Shown one piece after another: positions 7,703-15,652 of a stretch of 64,000 bases of DNA; position 1 is the first letter of the stretch, and each line of letters opens with the position of its first letter. A program made the position numbers and the translations under genes. The notes beneath the pieces were generated by a model. That model was not told the origin of the DNA, did not search any database, and saw only the letters and a program-made list of their open reading frames with translations. Source of the DNA: Cryobacterium mannosilyticum (GTDB lineage: Bacteria > Actinomycetota > Actinomycetes > Actinomycetales > Microbacteriaceae); assembly GCF_004402705.1 (NCBI RefSeq), contig NZ_SOFM01000010.1:62001-126000 (forward strand). The letters are read 5' to 3'.

Positions 7703-9523
7703 ATGACGCCCCCTGATACCACCACGCCGCGTGAGGCAGACACTGCCCCCGAAGCGAAGACTTTCTCCGACCTCGGGCTCAATGATGCAATGCTCAAGGC
7801 ACTCAAAGACGTCGGATACGAAACCCCCTCGGCCATCCAGGCCGCCACCATCCCCCCGCTCCTCGCCGGCCGGGACGTGGTCGGCCTCGCCCAGACCGGA
7901 ACCGGCAAGACGGCCGCCTTCGCGCTGCCGATCCTCTCCCGCCTCGACCTGGCCCAGAAAACCCCCCAGGCACTCGTCCTCTCGCCGACCCGTGAACTCG
8001 CCCTGCAGGTGTGCGAGGCGTTCGAGAAGTACGCCGCCCACATGCGCGGCGTGCACGTGCTGCCCGTCTACGGCGGACAGGGCTATGGCGTTCAGCTCTC
8101 CGCGCTGCGCCGAGGCGTGCACATCGTCGTCGGCACCCCCGGCCGCATCATGGACCACCTCGAAAAGGGCACGCTCGACCTGTCCCAGCTGAAGTACCTG
8201 GTGCTCGACGAGGCCGACGAGATGCTCAAGATGGGCTTCGCCGAAGACGTCGAGACGATCCTCGCCGACACCCCCACCGACAAGCAGGTCGCCCTGTTCT
8301 CGGCGACCATGCCGGCGCAGATCCGGCGGATCTCGAAGAAGTACCTGAACGACCCCGAAGAGATCACGATCAAGAACAAGACCACGACCTCCGCGAACAC
8401 CACGCAGCGGTACCTGATGGTGTCGTACCCGCAGAAGGTCGACGCGCTCACCCGCATCCTCGAGGTCGAGAACTTCGAGGGCATGATCGTCTTCACCCGC
8501 ACCAAGAACGAGACCGAGCTGCTCGCCGAGAAGCTGCGTGCCCGCGGCTACTCCGCCGCGGCCATCAACGGCGACGTGGCCCAGGTGCAGCGCGAGCGCA
8601 CGGTCAACCAGCTCAAGTCGGGCAAGCTGGACATCCTGGTCGCAACGGATGTCGCCGCGCGCGGCCTCGACGTCGACCGCATCAGCCACGTTGTCAACTA
8701 CGACATCCCGATCGACACCGAGTCGTACGTGCACCGGATCGGCCGCACCGGCCGCGCCGGGCGCAGCGGCGCCGCGATCAGCTTCGTCACGCCGCGCGAG
8801 CGTCACCTACTCAACGCGATCGAGCGGGCGACCCGTCAGCCGCTCACGCAAATGCAGCTGCCGAGCTTCGAGGACGTCAACGTCACCCGACTGGCGCGTT
8901 TCGACGACGCCATCACTGAGGCCCTCGGCCAGGCCGAACGGATCAGCGCCTTCCGCGACATCATCGGTCACTACGTCGAGCACCACGATGTTCCCGAAGC
9001 GGATGTCGCGGCAGCCCTGGCGGTCGTCGCCCAGGGCGAGACTCCCCTGCTGCTCACCCAGGCGGATGCCCGCGCACAGCGGCCCGAGCGCGCCGACCGC
9101 GGCGACCGTGCTGAGCGTGCCCGCGCCGACGCCGGTCGCGGCGACCGCCGTGACGACCGCCGTGACGACCGCGGCGAACGCGGAGAGCGCGTCGAGCGAG
9201 TGGAACGACGCCCGCGCGACAACAACCGGGCGATGGCCTCGTACCGCATCGAGGTCGGCAAGCGCCACAAGGTGGAGCCCCGCCAGATCGTCGGCGCCCT
9301 CGCCAATGAGGGTGGCCTGAGCCGCGAGGACTTCGGTCACATCCAGATCAACCCGGAGTACTCGCTCGTCGAGCTGCCCGCCGACATGCCCGGCGATGTG
9401 CTGGGCCGCCTGGAGAACACCCGCATCAGCGGCAAGCTGATCGAGATCCGCGCCGATGGTGGCGGACCCGTCCGTCGGGAGGGACGCGCCGAGCGCCCAC
9501 CGCGCCAGCCGCGCCGCGACTGA
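7703..9523 (+). CDS. deaD: DEAD/DEAH-box ATP-dependent RNA helicase
   Basis: This 606-residue helicase carries all core motifs in order: FSDLGLND plus TPSAIQ (Q motif), AQTGTGKT (Walker A), PTRELA, TPGRI, DEAD (VLDEADEML), SAT, TDVAARGLD and HRIGRTGRAGR. After the core comes an Arg/Asp-rich stretch at about residues 455-510 and then a DbpA-type RNA-binding domain (SYRIEVGKRHKVEPRQI, GHIQINPEYSLVELP). This is the CsdA/DeaD architecture used in RNA unwinding, ribosome assembly and cold response. The ATG at 7703 gives the normal N-terminus; longer readings upstream are not conserved-looking. A strong terminator follows at 9534. Confidence 0.94.
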   Translation: MTPPDTTTPREADTAPEAKTFSDLGLNDAMLKALKDVGYETPSAIQAATIPPLLAGRDVVGLAQTGTGKTAAFALPILSRLDLAQKTPQALVLSPTRELALQVCEAFEKYAAHMRGVHVLPVYGGQGYGVQLSALRRGVHIVVGTPGRIMDHLEKGTLDLSQLKYLVLDEADEMLKMGFAEDVETILADTPTDKQVALFSATMPAQIRRISKKYLNDPEEITIKNKTTTSANTTQRYLMVSYPQKVDALTRILEVENFEGMIVFTRTKNETELLAEKLRARGYSAAAINGDVAQVQRERTVNQLKSGKLDILVATDVAARGLDVDRISHVVNYDIPIDTESYVHRIGRTGRAGRSGAAISFVTPRERHLLNAIERATRQPLTQMQLPSFEDVNVTRLARFDDAITEALGQAERISAFRDIIGHYVEHHDVPEADVAAALAVVAQGETPLLLTQADARAQRPERADRGDRAERARADAGRGDRRDDRRDDRGERGERVERVERRPRDNNRAMASYRIEVGKRHKVEPRQIVGALANEGGLSREDFGHIQINPEYSLVELPADMPGDVLGRLENTRISGKLIEIRADGGGPVRREGRAERPPRQPRRD

Positions 9524-9533
9524 CCCCGTTCGG

Positions 9534-9563
9534 CGGACGCTTCACCTGCGGGTGGAGCGTCCG
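9534..9563 (+). terminator. Intrinsic terminator of the helicase gene
   Basis: A 13-base stem (one G-T pair) lies 11 bases after the stop codon: CGGACGCTTCACC pairs with GGTGGAGCGTCCG around a TGCG loop, followed by a T-rich tail (TCTGTTC). It could also serve the convergent TetR gene ending at 9608. Confidence 0.85.
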
Positions 9564-9607
9564 TCTGTTCAACGGGGGTGACAGGTCGGGGCCGGACGGG
9601 ACGCTGG

Positions 9608-10204
9608 CTAGCCGGCCGGGGCGACGGACGCGGCGATCGCCTTCGCGCTGCGCTCCAGGAACGACACGATCTCAGCCGAGGGCATCTCGGTATTGAGCGC
9701 GCTCTCGACGAGGATCTCCTCGACGAAGGCGACCCAGGAGCGCATGGCGATGCGGAGCATGTCGGAATCCGGGAAGCCGAGTTCCAGCAGGACGTCGATG
9801 ACCCGCTGCGCCTGCAGGGCTCGGGCCTGGTCGACGACGTCCCGCACCTCCGTGTCACCGCTCGCGACGCCGCGCACGAGGGAGTAGAACGTTCCCCGGT
9901 GATCGCGCACGAAGCGCACGATCCGCTCGAGGGTATCCCGCAGCCGGTCGTCGGGCGGGAGGTCGGCGGACGGTTTCGTCGCACGGAGCATGCTGTCCCT
10001 GGCGGTGCGCACGACCTCTCGGTGCATCCCCTTCTTCGAGACGAAGTAGTGGAAGAGCAACCCGCGCGACACTCCCGCCTCGGCGGACAGATACTCCATC
10101 GTGAGCGATTCCAGGGGGTGACCGGCGAGCGAGGCCACTCCGATCGACACGAGCTGGGCGCGCCGTTGTTCGGGGCTGAGCCGGGTGCGTCGATCCGCTT
10201 GCAT
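9608..10204 (-). CDS. TetR/AcrR family transcriptional regulator
   Basis: This 198-residue TetR-type repressor has its helix-turn-helix at about residues 37-60 (MEYLSAEAGVSRGLLFHYF), followed by a C-terminal ligand and dimer domain. It is transcribed away from the DUF6230/DUF6114 operon, with a 202-base shared intergenic region. In Streptomyces a TetR gene commonly accompanies DUF6230/DUF6114 genes, so control of the neighbouring operon is likely but inferred. The ligand is unknown. Confidence 0.88.
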   Translation of the reverse strand: MQADRRTRLSPEQRRAQLVSIGVASLAGHPLESLTMEYLSAEAGVSRGLLFHYFVSKKGMHREVVRTARDSMLRATKPSADLPPDDRLRDTLERIVRFVRDHRGTFYSLVRGVASGDTEVRDVVDQARALQAQRVIDVLLELGFPDSDMLRIAMRSWVAFVEEILVESALNTEMPSAEIVSFLERSAKAIAASVAPAG

Positions 10205-10406
10205 GAGTCGAGCCTACCGGCCCGGGTGGTCGGTGCCACGGCCGCGCGAGCCCGTGCCGCCGTGTCGGTTTCCGCGCACGCCCCGGCCCCGATGAAGGGC
10301 AATTACCCCCATTCGCGTGACAGATCACCCTGATCCATGCAACTCTTATTAGCATCTTCGTCAATAACGACGAGGCGGCCGCCCTGGCCTGGATCAAGGA
10401 GGATCT

Positions 10407-11003
10407 ATGACCATTTCCAAGCTCACCGGCTCGTATCCCGGCCGGATCGTACTGGCCGCGGTTCCCGTGGCGGTCGCGTCCACCCTGCTGCTGGCGGGGG
10501 TCGCCCAGGGCGCGGTGCCCGTGTCATTCGCGGTGTCCGGCAGCCAGTTCCAGATCAGCGCCTCGCAACTCGACGGCACCGGCTTCTCGCAGTACGCCGG
10601 GGTCACCGACGACACGGCCGGCGATCCGCACCAGGTCGCCATCGCCAACATCACCTCCGCAAGCCTGGCCGACCTGTGCCAGTCCGTGGTGACCGACACC
10701 CCGCTCGGCAAGGTCGGCATGCTCATCACGGCGGGCGGCGGCGGCAAGCCGGCGACCGCGACCGACCTGCAGATCGGCATGACCGACCTCAAGGGGGACT
10801 CGACCTTCGGCAACATCCGCATCGGCGTGGACGCGTCGACGGTCAATACCGCGCCCAAGGGCTCGGCGGGCGATTTCGCCCAGGATGCCGACACCATCAA
10901 GATCGCGGGCCTGCAACAGACCGCGTGGAGCACCCAGGCCTCGGTGTTCACCCTCACCGGCATGCACCTTGAGCTCACGGACGGGTCCAAGGGATGCTTC
11001 TGA
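10407..11003 (+). CDS. DUF6230 family secreted protein
   Basis: The protein has 198 residues with an N-terminal hydrophobic signal or anchor (RIVLAAVPVAVASTLLLAGVAQG). The rest is beta-rich and matches the DUF6230 pattern known from actinobacteria: FAVSGSQFQISASQLDGTGF, then SLADLCQSV and a late HLELTDGSKGCF. It starts with an excellent ribosome site (AAGGAGG). The stop overlaps the next start, so it is the first gene of a coupled operon. The function is unknown; exported or surface-associated location is inferred. Confidence 0.85.
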   Translation: MTISKLTGSYPGRIVLAAVPVAVASTLLLAGVAQGAVPVSFAVSGSQFQISASQLDGTGFSQYAGVTDDTAGDPHQVAIANITSASLADLCQSVVTDTPLGKVGMLITAGGGGKPATATDLQIGMTDLKGDSTFGNIRIGVDASTVNTAPKGSAGDFAQDADTIKIAGLQQTAWSTQASVFTLTGMHLELTDGSKGCF

Positions 11004-11488
11004 CCAGGATTGCCCGTCCGGACGTGGCCGAGCGCATGACGACCTCGCCGTGGGCGGCCTTCCGAGCCTGGCGCCGCGGCAGGCCGTTCGCGGGAGGCGT
11101 GCTCACCTCGCTGGCGGGTGTGGAGATGTTCTTCTCCGGCCAGCTCGACGTGGGCAAGATCCACGTGCAGGTCGGAATCGAGGGCCTGCAGGCGACAATC
11201 ATCCCGCTCCTGCTCGTGCTGCTCGGCATCCTCGCGGTGACGATGCCGGTGCACCGCATCTTCTACGGTGTGATCGCACTGTCGGTGTCGGTCTACTCCC
11301 TGATCGGCGTCAACCTCGGCGGGTTCTTCATCGGCATGCTCCTCGGCGCCATCGGCGGGGTGCTGACGGTGGCGTGGCTGCCGAGACCGCGTGCACCGCG
11401 CCAGCCGGGCGCCGAAACGCCGGCGTCCGACGCCGACGCCGGGCACTCGCCGGCGGAGCCGCCCCCGCTCGTGCGGCGCCGCCGGTGA
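10994..11488 (+). CDS. DUF6114 family membrane protein
   Basis: This 164-residue protein has an N-terminal FRAWRRGRPFAGGVL motif and about four membrane segments between residues 35 and 130, ending in a proline-rich charged tail. This is the standard DUF6114 partner of DUF6230. It overlaps the upstream stop by 10 bases and its own TGA shares bases with the GTG of the next gene (GTGA), indicating a translationally coupled three-gene operon. The biochemical function is unknown. Confidence 0.85.
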   Translation: MLLTRIARPDVAERMTTSPWAAFRAWRRGRPFAGGVLTSLAGVEMFFSGQLDVGKIHVQVGIEGLQATIIPLLLVLLGILAVTMPVHRIFYGVIALSVSVYSLIGVNLGGFFIGMLLGAIGGVLTVAWLPRPRAPRQPGAETPASDADAGHSPAEPPPLVRRRR

Positions 11489-12174
11489 CCGCCGGTACGG
11501 GCCGCGCCCGCGCGCCTGGCACCGGGCTGCTCGCCGTCGTCTTCCTCGTCTCGCTGTCCGGGATCGGGGCGGCGCGGGCTCCCGCATCATCCGGATTCTG
11601 CCTTCCTCCGCTCATGGAGTGCAGTTCCCCCGCTCCCCCGGCGCCGCCACCGGCCCCGGTGCCGAGTCCGCTCGGCGACCTGCCCGGAGGCCTCGGCACG
11701 GTTCCGGGCACGGCGCCGCCCGGCCCCGCGGCACCGGCCGCGCCGGCCGTGGCGGATCCCGGCGCTCCCACGTTCACCCTGCCGGCCGCCCAGCTCGGAG
11801 GATCGTCGATCTCCTTCTCCGGGATCACCGCCGTGAGCGTCGTTACCGTTCCGCTCGCCGACGGAAGCCGCACCTCGGTACTCAAGCTCGAGGCCGACGA
11901 CATCGTCATCGACGACTTCCTTCTCGACGTGCGGAAGGCGACCGGCCCGTCCCTGGTCACGAATTCCGGGCGGATGGAGCTGCGCGGCAACGTGAAGGTT
12001 TACCTGGACTCCGTCACCGGAACCCTGCTCGACGGCGCTGCGTTCACGCTCGGCGCGGCCACCCCTCCCCCGGGCGACGAGTTGCCGCCATCGCTGCTCA
12101 AGGTGCACCTCGGTCTCGTCGGAGTGACCGCGAATTCGATCACCCTGACGCCATCCCACCAGCAGATGCACTGA
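11485..12174 (+). CDS. Secreted Pro/Ala-rich protein of the DUF6230/DUF6114 operon
   Basis: The 229-residue protein starts at a GTG embedded in the stop of the previous gene. It has a signal-peptide-like N-terminus (TGLLAVVFLVSLSGIGAARA), then a Cys-containing segment (FCLPPLMECS) and a long Pro/Ala/Gly linker to about residue 90. The C-terminal beta-rich domain contains FTLPAAQLGGSSISFSGI and NSITLTPSHQQMH. The C-terminal part weakly resembles the DUF6230 beta fold. I do not recognise a named family. Context suggests a third, exported component of the same surface system. Confidence 0.75.
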   Translation: MTAGTGRARAPGTGLLAVVFLVSLSGIGAARAPASSGFCLPPLMECSSPAPPAPPPAPVPSPLGDLPGGLGTVPGTAPPGPAAPAAPAVADPGAPTFTLPAAQLGGSSISFSGITAVSVVTVPLADGSRTSVLKLEADDIVIDDFLLDVRKATGPSLVTNSGRMELRGNVKVYLDSVTGTLLDGAAFTLGAATPPPGDELPPSLLKVHLGLVGVTANSITLTPSHQQMH

Positions 12175-12191
12175 GCCGCACCCGCTGCGGC
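12175..12191 (+). terminator. Possible weak terminator after the DUF6230 operon
   Basis: A 6-base GC stem GCCGCA / TGCGGC with a 5-base loop starts directly after the stop codon. There is no T-run, so this is only a possible terminator or part of the coding-end structure. Confidence 0.3.
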
Positions 12192-12262
12192 GGCACCGGG
12201 GCCGAGGTCATCGCCCGCGCCTGCCCCCCTGGAGAACACCCGCGGACTCCGACCTCAAGGGA

Positions 12263-12976
12263 TTATTCCGCACGCGCGGGAAGCCGGCGGCCCCTGATCA
12301 ACAGCCAGAAGATCAGCGCCACCTCGCCCACGAAGAGGAACTGGCCGAAGACGGCGGTGAAGCCGTCGACGAGCAGGGTACCGACAGCATCCGCCAGATA
12401 GCCCATTCCGGCCACCGAGAGCAGGATGCCGAAGATCCGCGCCATGAACCCCGACCGGTAGGCCAGGTAGCCCACCAGGAGCAGGTGAATACCGAAGAGG
12501 CCGAGGCCGGTCACCCAGATGGTGGTGAACGCGTCGATCGAGTTGAGCGCAGCGACCGGGTGGTCCAGGAGCGTGTACGCGGTCACGAGCCGACCGATGG
12601 CCACCATGAAGACGGCGGCGAAGACCACCCGCGCCCAGGCGGCCACCGCCGACACGACCGGGTTCACCGGCCGGAACAGCGCGTACAGCGCACCGGCCAC
12701 GATGACGTCGAGAATCGTCACGACGAACAAGCTTGCGATGCCGGCGAGGAACAGCGGCGCCGACTCGGCGATGTCCCGGGCTGTTCGTTCCGCGTCCCCC
12801 GGGGTCACAAGAGGAACTATGGCGCCGAAGTTGCCCAAGCCCGCCAGCACCGCCATCAGCGCCAGGGCGATTCCCGCGACCAGGCTCGCCATGCGGGGCG
12901 GCCAGCCCCTGAAGTCCACTGTCACGGGGTGTGCTTTCCCGTCGATCTCGCCGGCGGCCTGTCGGATTGCGGTCAT
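12263..12976 (-). CDS. DUF4386-type membrane protein
   Basis: The 237-residue protein has about six hydrophobic segments, starting with ASLVAGIALALMAVLAGLGNFG. The arrangement (long first loop with TARDIAESAPLFLAGIASLF, then Arg-containing ARVVFAAVFMVAIGRL) is typical of DUF4386 proteins. The start at 12976 is chosen because GGAG lies six bases upstream; an ATG at 12988 has no correctly spaced ribosome site. Function is unknown. Upstream lies a pair of 11-base repeats that probably control it. Confidence 0.75.
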   Translation of the reverse strand: MTAIRQAAGEIDGKAHPVTVDFRGWPPRMASLVAGIALALMAVLAGLGNFGAIVPLVTPGDAERTARDIAESAPLFLAGIASLFVVTILDVIVAGALYALFRPVNPVVSAVAAWARVVFAAVFMVAIGRLVTAYTLLDHPVAALNSIDAFTTIWVTGLGLFGIHLLLVGYLAYRSGFMARIFGILLSVAGMGYLADAVGTLLVDGFTAVFGQFLFVGEVALIFWLLIRGRRLPARAE

Positions 12977-12998
12977 CGTAATCTCCATCTCCAGATAA

Positions 12999-13034
12999 AC
13001 TTATGTTGTAAGTAAAATACCGCTACGTCGTAAG
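12999..13034 (-). promoter_or_regulatory. Paired repeats (candidate operator) upstream of the DUF4386 gene
   Basis: Two near-identical elements, TATGTTGTAAG (13002-13012) and TACGTCGTAAG (13024-13034), sit 22 bases apart, about two helical turns. The first lies within the palindrome ACTTA-N5-TAAGT (12999-13013). The AT-rich character stands out from the surrounding GC-rich DNA. This is consistent with a dimeric or tandem repressor site at the promoter; the regulator is unknown. Confidence 0.5.
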
Positions 13035-13047
13035 CGTGTTAACCGGC

Positions 13048-14475
13048 TCAGTGCATGAACCGGGGAGTATCGGTGGCCGGCTTCCCGGCCGGCACAAGCA
13101 GCAGCGATGCCAGGGCGGCCGCGGCCGCGGCGACTCCCGCGGTCACAAAGGCCGCCACGAACCCGTCGACGGTCCGCGGTGCGGCGAGACTGCTCGCGGC
13201 GACGACGGACAGGGTTGCGACACCGAGTGCGGCGCCGAGTTCGTGGAAAGTGTTGATCACCGCAGAGGTGATCCCCAGCTCGTCCGGCTGCGCCTGCGAC
13301 ATCGCGGTCGTCGTGGCAGCGACGAAGGATGATCCCAGACCCACGGCCGCGACGCTGACGCCGGTGATCAGGAGCGGGACCACGTCCACGGTGAGCGCCG
13401 CCATCCCCGTGCCGATCGCGGCGAACACGAAGGCGCTCGTCGCAACCGCTCGGCCGCCGGCATGGGAGACCAGTCGCCCGGACAGGTGGGCCCCGGCGAG
13501 GGTGGCCAGGGCAACCGGAAGGAAGGCCAGCCCGGACACCAGCGGCGACCATCCATGGTGGTTTTGGAGAATGAAGGACAACAGGAAGAAGCTGCCGACG
13601 AGCAGCGCGCTCGCGGCGAGCATGACCACGATCCCCGCCCGCACCGGGCGCCGGGCCAGGATTTCGAAATCAAGCAGCGGATCAGCAGCTTTGCGTTCGC
13701 GCACGATGAACAGCGCGAACAGCACCACTGCCGCGATGATCAGGGCAATCCCGCCCACTGGCTGCCGCGTATCGCCGATGCTGGTGATTCCGTAGATCAG
13801 GCTGCCCACGCCGAGCGTCACGAGGACCGCGCCGACCAGGTCCATCCGCCGATCGGAGCGGAGAACCGTCACGGCCGGAACGACGAGGGGAAGCACAATG
13901 GCCACGACAACACCGACGGGGATGTTGATGAAGAAGATCCAGCGCCAGCCCGGCCCGTCGGTGAGGAGACCGCCCACGAGGACGCCGGCGGCCGCGCCGA
14001 CGGCCCCGACGGCGCCCCAGATGGCCAGCGCGCGGTGACGCTCCGCCCCGGCGAATCTCCCGGTCACGGTGGCCAGGGCGGAGGGAGAAAGCAACGCCGC
14101 GCCGATGCCCTGACCTGCTCGCGCGAGCAGGAGGGCCGCCACAGAACCGGCGAAACCCGCGAGGAGTGACGAGACGGTGAAGAGAATCAGACCGACCAGG
14201 AAGACGCGCCGGGAGCCCAGGAGATCAGATAGCCTGCCTCCGAAAAGCAGGAGACCACCGAAGGGAATGACATAGGCGGTGATCGCCCAACTGGCGGAGC
14301 CGCTGTCGAGGCCCAGTTCCCCCGCAATCTGCGGCAACGCGATATTGATGACGGTGATGTCGAGGATGAGCATGAACTGGGCCGCACAGAGCAGCAGCAG
14401 GGCAAGCCAGCGCCCCCGCCCTGGCGCCGCCTGGGTCTGCGGGTGGATGCGCTGCACAAACGATGGATGCGACAT
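13048..14475 (-). CDS. MFS drug exporter, DHA2 (EmrB/QacA) type
   Basis: This 475-residue protein has about 14 membrane segments. The first segment contains FMLILDITVINIALPQI, the DHA2 motif D1, and the loop after segment 2 has GGRLSDLLGSRRVFL (motif A). It is a proton-coupled drug exporter by family. The ATG at 14475 follows AGGAGG at ideal spacing. It is divergent from a TetR regulator 74 bases away, the classical repressor-exporter arrangement. It resembles the exporter at 37188-38624, whose TetR partner is also a relative. Confidence 0.9.
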   Translation of the reverse strand: MSHPSFVQRIHPQTQAAPGRGRWLALLLLCAAQFMLILDITVINIALPQIAGELGLDSGSASWAITAYVIPFGGLLLFGGRLSDLLGSRRVFLVGLILFTVSSLLAGFAGSVAALLLARAGQGIGAALLSPSALATVTGRFAGAERHRALAIWGAVGAVGAAAGVLVGGLLTDGPGWRWIFFINIPVGVVVAIVLPLVVPAVTVLRSDRRMDLVGAVLVTLGVGSLIYGITSIGDTRQPVGGIALIIAAVVLFALFIVRERKAADPLLDFEILARRPVRAGIVVMLAASALLVGSFFLLSFILQNHHGWSPLVSGLAFLPVALATLAGAHLSGRLVSHAGGRAVATSAFVFAAIGTGMAALTVDVVPLLITGVSVAAVGLGSSFVAATTTAMSQAQPDELGITSAVINTFHELGAALGVATLSVVAASSLAAPRTVDGFVAAFVTAGVAAAAAALASLLLVPAGKPATDTPRFMH

Positions 14476-14488
14476 GGGTCCTCCTAAG

Positions 14489-14539
14489 TCAAACATTAAT
14501 GTACGAGATACTATAACCCCAACATGTCTGTTTGAGATA
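14489..14539. promoter_or_regulatory. Divergent promoter/operator between MFS exporter and TetR
   Basis: This AT-rich spacer holds an inverted pair TCAAACA (14489-14495) and TGTTTGA (14529-14535). It also contains the perfect palindrome ACATTAATGT (14493-14502) and two GAGATA elements. The 11-mer TGTTTGAGATA (14529-14539) recurs exactly at 39233-39243 in front of the related TetR gene, which argues for a family operator. TetR autoregulation and exporter control are inferred. Confidence 0.6.
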
Positions 14540-14549
14540 GAGTGATGTC

Positions 14550-15155
14550 ATGACCACAGCAACGGCAGATCGCACCCCCCGAGCCGACTCCCAGCGCAAT
14601 CGCGCGGCGATCCTCGACGCGGCCCTGTCCTGTCTGGCGGCGAACCCGCGGGCGAGCATGGCAGAGATCGCCCAATCCGCCGGAGTCGGGCGAGTGACTC
14701 TTTACGGCCACTTCTCATCTCGCACGGAACTCATCGAGGCCGCCGCCGCCCAGACCATGCACCGCGCCGAAGCCCGGCTCGCCCCACTGGACCTGACCGG
14801 AGATCCCCGCGAGGCACTGGAGCTGCTCGTCACCTCCTCCTGGCGGATCGTCGACGACTCCCGCGGGATCATCGCCGCCGCAGAGGCCGAACTGGGCACC
14901 GACCGCGTCCGCGACCACCACGACGAAGCCATGCACCGGGTGCAGCGGCTGATCGAGCGGGGCCAGGCCGCCGGGGTCTTCCGCACCGACCAGCCCGTCG
15001 AATGGCTCACCGCGTGCTACTTCGCGATAGTCCACGGCGCGGCCGCCGAGATCCGAGCCGGACGCCTGAACGAAACCCAGGCGGCCGCGTTCCTTCCCGC
15101 CACCATCCTTGCCCTCGTCACGGAACCGGCGGAGCGGCTGCCGCGCGCGGACTGA
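14550..15155 (+). CDS. TetR/AcrR family regulator, partner of the adjacent exporter
   Basis: This 201-residue TetR protein has its helix-turn-helix at about residues 38-60 (MAEIAQSAGVGRVTLYGHF). The C-terminal domain shares SSWRI, GVFRTD and EIRAGRL-type segments with the TetR at 38621-39205, so the two are paralogues. It is divergent from the DHA2 exporter and presumably represses it. The inducer is unknown. Confidence 0.9.
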   Translation: MTTATADRTPRADSQRNRAAILDAALSCLAANPRASMAEIAQSAGVGRVTLYGHFSSRTELIEAAAAQTMHRAEARLAPLDLTGDPREALELLVTSSWRIVDDSRGIIAAAEAELGTDRVRDHHDEAMHRVQRLIERGQAAGVFRTDQPVEWLTACYFAIVHGAAAEIRAGRLNETQAAAFLPATILALVTEPAERLPRAD

Positions 15156-15238
15156 AAGAGCCCGCTCCCCCCGCCCGGACCCTCCGATCGGCCGGCCTGC
15201 TTCAGCAGCGTTGCGACGGCAGGGGGCAGAATGGGGGT

Positions 15239-15559
15239 ATGAAAGCCGAGATTCTCTATATCCCCGACTGCCCGAACTCGGCCGCTGCCGGGGTCGCGCT
15301 CCGGGACGCGTTGAACGAGACCGGGCACTCCGACGTCGTGATCGATTTTCACCTGCTGACCTCCAGCGATGAGGCCGCGCAGGTTCCGTTTGCCGGGTCG
15401 CCGACGATTCTGCTGGACGGAGTCGATGCATTCCCGCCGAGTGCGCGGGTCACCGACCTTGCCTGCCGGGTCTATCGAACCGACCAGGGACCAGCCGCAG
15501 TGCCCTCGGCGAACGACCTCATCGACGTGATCCGCGAACGATCGGGCACCGCGCGCTGA
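15239..15559 (+). CDS. Thioredoxin-fold small protein
   Basis: The 106-residue protein starts with a strand and a single Cys in ILYIPDCPNSA, where thioredoxins have CxxC. It then has the cis-Pro-type loop PFAGSPTILLDGVDAF and a CRVYR element near residue 77. Similar short proteins occur beside alkylmercury lyase and other thiol-metal genes and are often labelled thioredoxin-like or alkylmercury-lyase-like. The ATG at 15239 follows AGGGGGCAGAATGGGGGT. A thiol-binding or carrier role is inferred; no enzyme activity can be claimed. Confidence 0.7.
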   Translation: MKAEILYIPDCPNSAAAGVALRDALNETGHSDVVIDFHLLTSSDEAAQVPFAGSPTILLDGVDAFPPSARVTDLACRVYRTDQGPAAVPSANDLIDVIRERSGTAR

Positions 15560-15652
15560 TTCTGCTGTTCAGGTCCCCGTCACCAGGCGGACACTTCGGG
15601 CGACTTGTCTGGTCTGCGGGTTGGGCACAGGCCCCCCCACAAGGAGGACACG

